Assembly (NCBI GenBank): GCA_900489925.1
Contig: UEHQ01000009.1
Location: 374,598 to 438,597 of the forward strand
Direction: 5' to 3'
Length of the DNA stretch: 64,000 bases
Source: Hyphomicrobiales bacterium
Lineage (GTDB): Bacteria; Pseudomonadota; Alphaproteobacteria; Rhizobiales; Rhizobiaceae
Shown: positions 9,186-18,000 of the stretch, one piece after another
Position numbering within the stretch: the stretch's first letter is position 1
Layout: each line of letters opens with the position of its first letter
Notes under the pieces: generated by a model
Told to the model about the DNA's origin: nothing
Database searches by the model: none
Seen by the model: only the letters and a program-made list of their open reading frames with translations
Position numbers and translations under genes: made by a program

Positions 9186-10015
9186 CCACGCTTCTTACAG
9201 TCAAGAACCTCAAGGTCAGCTATCCCACCCGTACCGGCGTCATCGAAGCTGTCCGTGGGGTATCCTTCACGCTCGGCAAGGAGCGACTTGGCATCGTCGG
9301 CGAATCCGGCTCAGGGAAATCCCAGACCGGACGCGCGATCATGGGTCTCACGCCGCCGCATGGCATCGTGACGGCGGATACGCTGGATTTCAATGGCATC
9401 GACCTCTTGTCCGCACCGGCGAAGCAGCGGCGCCTTCTCCGCGGCAAACGCATTGCCATGGTCCTGCAGGATCCGAAGTATTCGTTGGATCCGGTCATGA
9501 GCATCGGCAGGCAGATCTGTGAAACGCTCCGGACACACGAGAAGGTCGGCAAGGGCGAGGCGCGTGATCGCGCGCTGGCGATGCTGGAAGCCGTGCAGAT
9601 CCGCGATCCGCAACGCGTTTTCGATCTCTATCCGCACGAAGTCTCGGGCGGCATGGGCCAGCGCGCCATGATCGCCATGATGCTGATCGCCGATCCGGAA
9701 CTGCTGATTGCCGACGAACCGACATCAGCGCTCGACGTCACCGTCCAACTCGACGTGCTCAGAATCATGGATCGGCTGGTGTCCGAACGCGGCATGGGCC
9801 TGATTTTCGTGTCTCACGATCTACGTCTCGTCTCTTCCTTCTGCGACCGTGTCATCGTGATGTATGCCGGCAAGGTCGTTGAGGAACTCAAGGCGTCCGA
9901 ATTGCGCAACGCCCAACATCCCTATACCCAAGGCCTCTTGAATTGCATGCCGCAGATTGGTGAGAACAGGCATCCCCTGCCGGTGCTGGACCGTAAGCCG
10001 GAGTGGGCGGCATGA
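9182..10015 (+). CDS. Peptide ABC transporter ATP-binding protein (DppD-like)
   Basis: A 277-residue ATPase. Walker A is GESGSGKSQ (about residues 40-48), the signature is SGGMGQR, and Walker B with its glutamate is [12 protein letters not shown]. The protein ends soon after the nucleotide-binding domain and has only a short remnant of the C-terminal oligopeptide-transporter extension ([11 protein letters not shown]), shorter than the roughly 320-330 residues common for DppD. ATGA overlap with the permease upstream; it overlaps the next ATPase by 4 bp. It powers import together with that second ATPase. Confidence 0.92.
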   Translation: MTTLLTVKNLKVSYPTRTGVIEAVRGVSFTLGKERLGIVGESGSGKSQTGRAIMGLTPPHGIVTADTLDFNGIDLLSAPAKQRRLLRGKRIAMVLQDPKYSLDPVMSIGRQICETLRTHEKVGKGEARDRALAMLEAVQIRDPQRVFDLYPHEVSGGMGQRAMIAMMLIADPELLIADEPTSALDVTVQLDVLRIMDRLVSERGMGLIFVSHDLRLVSSFCDRVIVMYAGKVVEELKASELRNAQHPYTQGLLNCMPQIGENRHPLPVLDRKPEWAA

Positions 10016-10761
10016 GCGCAGCACTCTCCGTCGACGCATTGAGCGTCGTTTACGACCACTTCCACGCTCTGAAGAATGTGAGCGTCGATATTGAACCCGG
10101 TGAGTCCTTCGGGCTCGTGGGAGAATCCGGCTCAGGAAAGTCGACCCTGCTGCGTGCCGTGGCCGGCCTGGCACCGGTGAGAAGCGGGGCGATCAGGATA
10201 CACGGCGAACAACTGGTTGGCGCGCAACGCAGCAAGGCCTTCTACCGGCAAGTGCAGATGGTCTTTCAGGATCCCTATGGCTCGCTGCATCCGCGGCAGA
10301 CCATCGATCGGCTCCTTCTAGAACCTTTGGCGATCCATGGTATCAGCGACAGTGAAACCCGCATCGCGCGTGCCTTGGACGAAGTTGGGCTCGGCAACGG
10401 CTTTCGTTTTCGCTATCCGCATCAGCTCTCCGGCGGCCAGCGGCAGCGTGTTGCCATTGCCCGTGCGCTGATTGTCGAGCCGTCCATTCTGTTGTTGGAC
10501 GAACCGACATCGGCGCTCGATGCCTCCGTGCAGGCAGAGGTTCTGAACCTCCTGGAACAGGTCCGCCGCGACCGGAAGCTGACGTTCGTCATGGTCAGCC
10601 ACGACCTCGGCGTCATCACGCACATGTGCGAGCGGCTTGCCGTCATGCGCAATGGCGCGGTCGTTGAGCGACTGACGGCAACGGAATTGGCGCAGGCCGC
10701 GGTTCACGAAGACTACACGAAAAATTTGATGCTCGCGAGCAAGGGGTTCGTGAAGGCCTGA
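10012..10761 (+). CDS. Peptide ABC transporter ATP-binding protein (DppF-like)
   Basis: A 249-residue ATPase, last gene of the dipeptide operon. Walker [17 protein letters not shown], signature LSGGQRQRVAIARAL and Walker [13 protein letters not shown] are intact. ATG 10012 overlaps the previous stop as ATGA, matching the other junctions in this operon; a GTG at 10003 is a possible alternative. Like its partner it lacks a long C-terminal extension. With the two permeases, the binding protein and the partner ATPase it makes a complete importer. Confidence 0.92.
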   Translation: MSAALSVDALSVVYDHFHALKNVSVDIEPGESFGLVGESGSGKSTLLRAVAGLAPVRSGAIRIHGEQLVGAQRSKAFYRQVQMVFQDPYGSLHPRQTIDRLLLEPLAIHGISDSETRIARALDEVGLGNGFRFRYPHQLSGGQRQRVAIARALIVEPSILLLDEPTSALDASVQAEVLNLLEQVRRDRKLTFVMVSHDLGVITHMCERLAVMRNGAVVERLTATELAQAAVHEDYTKNLMLASKGFVKA

Positions 10762-10804
10762 AAGCCAGTATTTTCAAGTCATTGAATTTCTTGGACCACC
10801 ACGG

Positions 10805-10822
10805 GGCGTTAGGGATAACGCC
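10805..10822. other. Perfect hairpin downstream of the dipeptide operon
   Basis: GGCGTTA/TAACGCC with a GGGA loop, 43 bp after the last ABC gene. No U-run follows on either strand, so it is not a canonical intrinsic terminator; it could protect the 3' end of the operon mRNA. Confidence 0.45.
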
Positions 10823-10852
10823 TCCTTAAAACACGACCATTCGACTAGACTA

Positions 10853-10880
10853 TTGACAGCTGCCTTACTTCTGTCATGAT
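10853..10880 (+). promoter_or_regulatory. Candidate sigma-70-type promoter with an adjacent palindrome
   Basis: A consensus TTGACA at 10853-10858 is followed 16 bases later by CATGAT (10875-10880, 4 of 6 matches to TATAAT). Immediately downstream, 10885-10898 is the dyad TTAACG-AG-CGTTAA, where a repressor or TTAA-recognising regulator could bind. The placement suits the small gene starting at 10923. Confidence 0.4.
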
Positions 10881-10922
10881 CCCGTTAACGAGCGTTAATT
10901 TTCGTGATCATGGAGATGCGGC

Positions 10923-11108
10923 ATGTTCTTTCTCGGTGGTATGACCATGGGATACCTCGCGCCTCCGGCCAAGGCCGACAAGGACGCGAAAAGCGCGGCA
11001 TCGATCCCCGCCGAACGCGATCGGCGCCTGCTCGACACATCGAACATCGTCCATCAGGACAACGTCGTTGAACGCTCGCTGATCTGGGCCTGGAGAACGC
11101 TCTGCTAG
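10923..11108 (+). CDS. Small protein of unknown function (61 aa)
   Basis: A 61-residue reading frame with a start at 10923 and GGAGATG about 7 bases upstream. The N-terminus MFFLGGMTMGYLAPPAKA is short and mildly hydrophobic, with no proper membrane segment; the middle is charged (ADKDAK, PAERDRR) and the end is ERSLIWAWRTLC. I do not recognise the family. A promoter-like sequence and a palindrome lie just upstream, which supports expression, but on sequence alone this could still be a chance frame. An alternative start is the ATG at 10947 (MGYLAPP). Confidence 0.45.
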   Translation: MFFLGGMTMGYLAPPAKADKDAKSAASIPAERDRRLLDTSNIVHQDNVVERSLIWAWRTLC

Positions 11109-11231
11109 AACGCAGGCACGAAACGATTTTCTCATCGCAATGCGGCTGGTGGAATTTTATCTCTACCAACTAGATAGACAATATAAGAAAATAAGCTCCA
11201 CGTAGAAGCTTGGAGAACACGGAGGCGACAC

Positions 11232-11396
11232 ATGGCAGACTTGGGTATTTCGCATACTCATGTGAACCAGTATGGTTCCGTGCGGTCGAAGAAGCCGGCA
11301 GCGACTGGCAGCCGAATTCAGCGCGTCTTGCACACGACACTCATCGCGGCGGCATTCGTTTTCGTTGCGGCTGTCGTTTGCGGATTGGTCGGCTAA
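11232..11396 (+). CDS. Small single-pass membrane protein, unknown function (54 aa)
   Basis: A 54-residue frame starting ATG 11232 with a strong GGAGG 8 bases upstream (11221). Residues 1-31 are polar and basic (VRSKKPAATGSRIQR); residues 34-53 form one hydrophobic helix rich in Ala and Val ending VVCGLVG at the C-terminus, the layout of a tail-anchored or small inner-membrane protein. I do not recognise a named family. The good ribosome site and the coherent soluble-plus-membrane layout make it likely to be real. It lies between another small gene and a stress-promoter-driven DUF1328 gene. Confidence 0.65.
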   Translation: MADLGISHTHVNQYGSVRSKKPAATGSRIQRVLHTTLIAAAFVFVAAVVCGLVG

Positions 11397-11458
11397 ACCG
11401 GCCGCGCGCGGTTGGAACCCGCTTTTCTACTTTAAAAACATCCTCTTCCTCTCAAGGT

Positions 11459-11483
11459 GGAACCAAAAACACCGGTCGCCGTT
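11459..11483 (+). promoter_or_regulatory. EcfG (general stress sigma factor) promoter
   Basis: GGAAC at 11459-11463, exactly 16 bases, then CGTT at 11480-11483. This is the consensus of alphaproteobacterial EcfG-type promoters (RpoE2 in Sinorhizobium). It sits 30 bp before the DUF1328 start codon, a good distance for a transcription start near 11490. Confidence 0.75.
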
Positions 11484-11513
11484 ATCCTGTCATCAATGAC
11501 CAAGGAGAACGCA

Positions 11514-11678
11514 ATGCTTTACTACGCACTGGTGTTTCTTGTTGTAGCGCTTATCGCTGGTGTCCTCGGATTCGGCGGTATTGCAGGCGCATCAGCCTCG
11601 ATAGCCCAGGTACTTTTCTTCCTGTTCCTGATTCTGTTTGTCGTTTCGCTGATCGCTCGCTTGATGCGCAGAGCCTGA
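11514..11678 (+). CDS. DUF1328 (YtjA-like) small membrane protein
   Basis: A 54-residue, almost wholly hydrophobic protein with two membrane segments (residues 3-20 and 29-48) separated by the Gly/Ala-rich [14 protein letters not shown] turn that marks the DUF1328 family, and a short basic tail LMRRA. The start ATG 11514 follows AAGGAG by 6 bases; an upstream in-frame ATG at 11457 would add a non-family extension and would precede the promoter. The EcfG promoter at 11459-11483 indicates control by the general stress response. The biochemical role of the family is not known. Confidence 0.9.
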   Translation: MLYYALVFLVVALIAGVLGFGGIAGASASIAQVLFFLFLILFVVSLIARLMRRA

Positions 11679-11699
11679 TCCCAACAAAATCAGACAGAT

Positions 11700-11726
11700 C
11701 CGGCGTCCGAAAGGCGCCGGATTTTT
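11700..11726 (+). terminator. Intrinsic terminator after the DUF1328 gene
   Basis: CCGGCG (11700-11705) pairs with CGCCGG (11715-11720) across a 9-base loop, followed by ATTTTT. Confidence 0.8.
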
Positions 11727-12041
11727 CATGTCCAGCAGACCCCCACTTCATCAATTTGATGCTCGAGAGACAGCCTCAGCGAAAGCTCTTGACTTGAATT
11801 ATTGCAATAGTGTCCAACTTTCCGGATTGGCTCTGTGGGGGGAGAACGCGCCATTAACCAGATTCTCTGCCCATCTGCTCGACAGTCCGCGTCTAAATCG
11901 ATTCGCATCGTCTGTTGATTGCCGTTGGCTTTGTTGCTGTCCCCCGCTGACATAGCTCAGCGTCGTTCATGCGGCAGTCATACTTGGCAGTGCAAAAGGC
12001 GAAACAATTACCACAACTTCGTTTGGATCCAGAACCGAACC
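11727..12041. other. Intergenic leader region of ndvB
   Basis: A 315-bp gap that should hold the ndvB promoter and 5' leader. A 10-bp perfect palindrome TATTGCAATA lies at 11800-11809. Overlapping frames of about 75 codons exist on both strands, but they look like chance frames in GC-rich DNA, have no convincing ribosome sites and no recognisable family. No clear sigma-70 promoter was found. Confidence 0.5.
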
Positions 12042-15000
12042 ATGTCCATATCCGCCACGCCTGCGACTCCGTCCCGCGAGTCTGAATCGAAGCAGATCGA
12101 TCACAATGACTCGATCCGATCGACCTATCTTTCCATCGAAGACATCAAGGCGATGGGCGCGTCCATAGCGACGGACGGCGTGAGTTCGCTGCCGGCCTTT
12201 GCGCCATTCGACTTTTTCGCGCGGCACAAGGAAAACGAAAAAGAGATTCTGCGCGTCTACCGCACAACCGCAGCCGATGTGGAATCCGGTGAGACGATCA
12301 CCCCGGCCGCTGAATGGCTTCTAGACAACCACTACATCGTCGAAGAAGCGATCCAGGAAGTTCGCCGCGACTTTCCGAAGCGCTTCTATCGTGAACTGCC
12401 GACAATCAGCCTGAACGGCACGCAGATCCCGCGCACGCTCGCACTGGCCTGGCTCTATGTCGCCCATACCCACAGCACCATCTCCCAGGAAAGCCTGACC
12501 GCACTGGTCGACGGTTTCCAGGCAACGGAGACACTGCGGATTGGCGAGCTCTGGGCGCTCCCCTCGCTGGTACGCTACGTTCTGGTCGAAAATCTTCGTC
12601 GTATTTCAATTCGCGTCGAGCGCAGCCGGCGGATGCGCCGCCGCGCCAACGAGGCTGCTGATGAACTTGTGCGGCTCACGGACCCCGCCAAGGCGGCCGA
12701 ATATCTCAAGACGCTGGAGCCGCTTGCCGAGGACAACACCTTCTCGACGCAGTTCCTCTATCGCATGCGCGATGGTTCGCAGGCTTCAAGCGTTGCAATC
12801 GCCTGGCTCGACGAACGGCTCGGAAGCCTCGGACGCGACACCGAAGAGACCACGATGGCTGAACACAGCCGTCTGTCCTCCGGCAACGTCACCATGGGCA
12901 ACATCATCCGCAGCCTGCGCGAGATCGATGACACCGAATGGTCGGTGTGGGTCGAGCAGGTCAGCCATGTCGACAAGTTGCTGTGGGACCACTCCGACTA
13001 CGGCGATCTCGATTCCGGCTCGCGCAACAAGTACCGCAAGCAGATCGAGAAGCTGGCCAAGCGCTCGACCATGACGGAAATGGAGATCGCACAGCTCGCG
13101 CTCGACATGACGGAGGAAGCCAAGACCTCCGGTGAAGAGCAGCCGCACGAGCCCAATGTCGGTGGTTTCCTGACCGGTATGCACCGACCGAAGCTGGAGG
13201 CGCGGTCGAACTACCGTCCGACGATCACGCAGCACTTCGTTCGAACCGTACGAAAGTTCAACTGGCTGTCGATCGCCGTTCCGGTCCTGCTGCTCACCAT
13301 TCTCGCGATGGTGATCGTTGGCCGCTTCATGGCGAATGCGGGCATGGGACCGGCGGAAATCGTTCTTCTGCTGATCATGTTCTCGTTGCCGGCATCCGAA
13401 GGCGCAACAGGCCTCTTCAATACGGTTCTGTCATTCTTCGTGACGCCCGCTCGCCTCGTTGGCTATGAATTCAAGGAAGGCATTCCGGAAGACGCGCGCA
13501 CGCTGCTGGTGGTGCCGTGCCTCATCTCCAACCGCGACAGCGTGGACGAACTCGTCCGCAACCTCGAGGTCCACTACCTCGCCAACCCGCGGGGCGAGAT
13601 CTACTTCGCGCTCCTCAGCGACTGGCCCGACAGCCAGGTCGAGGAAACCGCAGCCGACCTGGAAGTGTTGGACTATGCGCGGCGCGAAGTTGCCAATCTG
13701 TCGGCACGCTACGCCTATGACGGCAAGACCCGCTTCTATCTCCTGCACCGCCGCCGCCTGTACAATCCGTCGGAAGGCGCATGGATGGGCTGGGAACGCA
13801 AGCGCGGCAAGCTTCACGAGCTGAACCTGCTGCTGCGTGGCGACCGCGACACGACCTACCTTCCGGGCGCAAACATCGTGCCCGAGAACGTTCAATACGT
13901 CATGACGCTCGATGCGGACACGCGCCTGATGCGCGATGCCGTCACCAAGCTCGTCGGCAAGCTCTATCATCCGATCAATCGCCCGGTGATCAACCCCGAA
14001 ACCGGGCGCGTCGAAAGCGGCTACGGCGTGCTGCAGCCGCGCGTCACGCCATCGCTGACGACGGGCAAGGATGCCTCGGTATTCCAGCGCGTATTCTCCA
14101 TCAACCGCGGCCTCGACCCTTATGTCTTCACTGTATCCGACGTCTATCAGGACCTTGCGGGCGAGGGGACCTTTACCGGCAAGGGCCTCTATCATGTCGA
14201 TGCCTTCGAAGCATCGCTGAAAGGCCGCATCGAAGAGAACTCGGTCCTCAGCCATGACCTTCTCGAAGGTTCCATGGCTCGTTGCGCGCTGGTCACGGAT
14301 CTTGAGCTCGTCGAGGACTTCCCGACCCGATACGAAGTCGAAACCTCGCGTCAGCATCGCTGGGCGCGCGGCGACTGGCAGCTTCTGCCTTACATGTTCA
14401 ATCCGAAGTACGGTGTCACGGCCCTTGGCCGCTGGAAGATGTTCGACAATCTGCGCCGCTCGCTGACGCCGATCGCCTGGTTCTTCGCGTCTGTGCTCGG
14501 CTGGTACTTCATGGACCCGCTCGGCGCCCTGATCTGGCAGATTCTTCTGATCTTCTGCCTGTTTGTCGCTCCGACCCTTTCGCTCATCAATGGCATCATC
14601 CCGCGCACGAGCGATATCGTTGCGCGCGCCCATCTCTACACGGTCTGGTCCGACATTCGCGCCGCCAACGCCCAGGTGGCTCTGCGGATCGTCTTCATCG
14701 CCGACTCCGCCTGCATGATGGCCGATGCCATCGGTCGCTCCCTCTATCGCCTGTTCTTCAGCCATAAGCTGATGCTGCAGTGGCGCACAGCGGCCAGCGT
14801 TCAGGCTGGCAGACAAGGAACGATCCTCTCTTACTACAAGGCAATGTGGCACGCACCCGTTCTGGCCGTGCTGGCGCTCGCCTTTGCCTACCTCTCCGGC
14901 GACAAGGCCTTCCTGGTCGGCATTCCCTTTGCCGTCCTCTGGATCCTGTCACCCGTGGTGGCCTATTACGTCAGCCAGTCCGCCGAAACGGAAGACCGTC

Positions 15001-18000
15001 TGGAAGTTGCCGACTCGGTTTCGAACGAACTTCGCAAGATCGCGCGCCGCACGTGGCGCTATTTCGAAACCTTCACCACGGCCGAACAGAACTTCCTGCC
15101 GCCGGATAACGTCCAGGAGACGCCTCACGTCATCGTCGCGACCCGTACGTCGCCGACCAACATCGGCGTCTATCTCCTCTCGGTCGTATCCGGTCGTCAT
15201 TTCGGATGGTTCTCCTTCGAAGAAACGATCGAGCGTCTCGAGCAGACGATTGCGACGATCGACAAGATGGAGAAGTTCCGTGGTCACCTGTTCAACTGGT
15301 ACCACACCGACACGCTGCAGACACTCGGCCCGCGCTACGTGTCGGCGGTCGACAGCGGCAACCTCGCTGGTCATCTGATTGCGATCTCGTCCGCCTGCCG
15401 AAACTGGGCGGAAGCGCCCTCGGCGCACATGCAAGGTAATCTCGACGGTGTTGGCGATACGGCCGGCATCCTCGCAGAGGTACTCGCCGAGCTGCCGGAC
15501 GATCGCAAGACGGTCCGTCCGCTCCGCCGCCGCCTGGAAGAGCGTATCATCGGCTTCCAGAACGCACTGGCCGCCGTCAAGCGCGAGCACGAGTTCGCCT
15601 CCATCCGCATCATCAACCTCTCGGTTCTGGCACGCGACATCCAGAAGCTCGCCGCAAACCTCGACCACGAAGTGAAATCCGCACTGAGCGCCGAGGTTAC
15701 CCGCTGGGCTGAATCGCTGGTCAAGGTCTGCGAAGCTCATATCTCCGACAGCACCTTCGATCTTGCGAATATCGACGCGCTGCGTCCGCGCCTCATCGCA
15801 CTTCGCGACAAGGCACGCGACCTCGCCTTCTCGATGGACTTCGGCTTCCTCTTCCGCCCGGAGCGCCGGTTGCTGTCGATCGGCTACCGCGTCGAAAGCG
15901 GAGAGCTCGATCAGGCCTGCTACGACCTTCTGGCATCCGAATGCCGCCTGACCAGCCTCTTTGGCATTGCCAAGGGCGATCTGCCGACGGAGCATTGGTA
16001 TCGCCTCGGCCGCCAAGTCGTTCCGGTCGGCTCGCGCGGTGCGCTGGTGTCCTGGTCGGGATCCATGTTCGAATACCTCATGCCTCCTCTCGTCATGCAA
16101 GAGCGCGGCGGTGGCATTCTGAACCAGACCAACAATCTCGTGGTCGTTGAGCAGATGAACTACGCCCGTAAGCTGGGCATCCCGTGGGGCATCTCCGAAG
16201 CGGCCTTCAATGCCCGCGACCATAACCTGAACTACCAGTACACCAACTTCGGCGTACCTTCGCTCGGCCTGAAGCGCGGCCTTGGCCACAACGCCGTCAT
16301 CGCGCCTTACGCATCGATCCTCGCCAGCCAATACAATCCGCCGGCAGCGATCGAAAACCTTGAGCGTCTGCGCAAGCTCGGTGCTCTCGGCAAGTACGGC
16401 TTCCATGACGCTGTCGACTTCACGCCTACACGCGTGCCGGAAGGAAAGATCTGCGCGGTGGTCTATAACTACTATGCCCACCACCACGGCATGTCGATCG
16501 CGGCTGTTGCCAACGTCGCCTTCAACGGTCACCTGCGCGAGCTCTTCCACTCCGATCCCGTAATCGAAGCGGCCGAACTGCTGCTGCAGGAAAAGGCGCC
16601 GCGCGATATCCCGGTCATGAGCGGCAAGCACGAGTCCGATACGCCGGCAAGCATTCAGGACGACCTGCTGCGGCCGGAACTGCGCAAGATCTACGATCCG
16701 GCGGCGCGCGAACGCGAACTCGTGTTCCTCTCGAACGGCCACTATTCGCTCATGCTCACCGCGACCGGCGCCGGCTATTCGCGCTGGAACGGCCAGTCCG
16801 TTTCGCGCTGGAAGGCAGATCCGACCGAAGACCGGTGGGGAACCTTCATCTTCCTGCGCGACACCGCAACCAACGAATGGTGGTCGGCAACCAGCGAGCC
16901 GAAGAGCATCGAAGGCGAGCAGGTCAAGGTGGAGTTTGCGGACGAGAAGGCCGAGTTCACCAAAACGGTCGGTGAGTTGACCAGCGAAGTTGAATGCATT
17001 GTTGCTACGGAGCACGACGCCGAAGGTCGCCGTTTGACGCTACTTAACACCGGCCTCGAAGATCGCTTCATCGAGGTGACCTCGTACCTGGAGCCGGTGC
17101 TCGCCACCGACGACGCCGACAACGCGCATCCTGCTTTCGCCCGGATGTTCGTCAAGACGGAAATCGGCAAGCGCGGCGACGTCATTCGCGCCGAACGCAA
17201 CAAGCGTGATCCGAACGAGCCGAACATGGCTGTCGCCCACCTTATCGTGGACAACGCCGGCGCAACCCGTCACACCGAGTTCGAAACAGACCGTCGCAAG
17301 TTCCTCGGCCGCGGCCGCAGCCTTGCGAACGCAGCAGCCTTTGATCCGGGTGCGACGCTCTCCGGCACCGATGGCTTTACCCTCGATCCGGTTCTTTCGC
17401 TTCGCCGCACGGTGCGTGTCCCGGCTGGCAAGAAGGTCAGCGTCATCTTCTGGACGATTGCGGCACCCAGCCGGCACGAGGTCGATCAGGCTGTCAGCCG
17501 TTATCGCCATGCCGATGCGTTCAACCATGAGCTCGTCCAGGCATGGACCCGCACCCAGGTGCAGATGCGCCATGTTGGCGTGACCTCGCAGCAGGCCTCC
17601 GCCTTCCAGCATCTCGGCCGCCATCTGGTTTACCCCGACATGCATCTGCGCGCGGACGCGGCAGCAGTCGAAGCCGGCATGCAGTCCCAGTCGTCCCTCT
17701 GGCCGCTGGCCATTTCGGGTGACTTCCCGATCTTCACGCTGCGCATCAACGACGACATGGACCTAGACATCGCCCGCGAGGCGCTGTTGGCCCAGGAATA
17801 TCTGCGTTCACGCGGCGTGACGGCGGATCTCGTCATCATGAACGAGCGCGCGTCCTCGTACGCTCAGGACATGCAGCACGCAGTCGATCAGTTGGCGGAG
17901 AATGTTCGTCGTCTCGGCCAGGCCGACGGGCTGCGCCAGCATATCTTCACGGTCCGCAAGGACCTGATGGAAGAGTCGACCTACCACGCACTGATCTCGG

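Noticed and set aside
11409-11440. A second EcfG promoter starting with GGAAC at 11414
   Set aside because: The bases 16-17 after GGAAC are a run of A, not CGTT.
11726-11955. 75-codon frames on both strands before ndvB
   Set aside because: Mirror-image frames in the same interval, no clear ribosome site, and the plus one would sit in the ndvB leader.
14949-17015. A 688-codon minus-strand frame within ndvB
   Set aside because: Antisense shadow of the synthase; no recognisable family or ribosome site.
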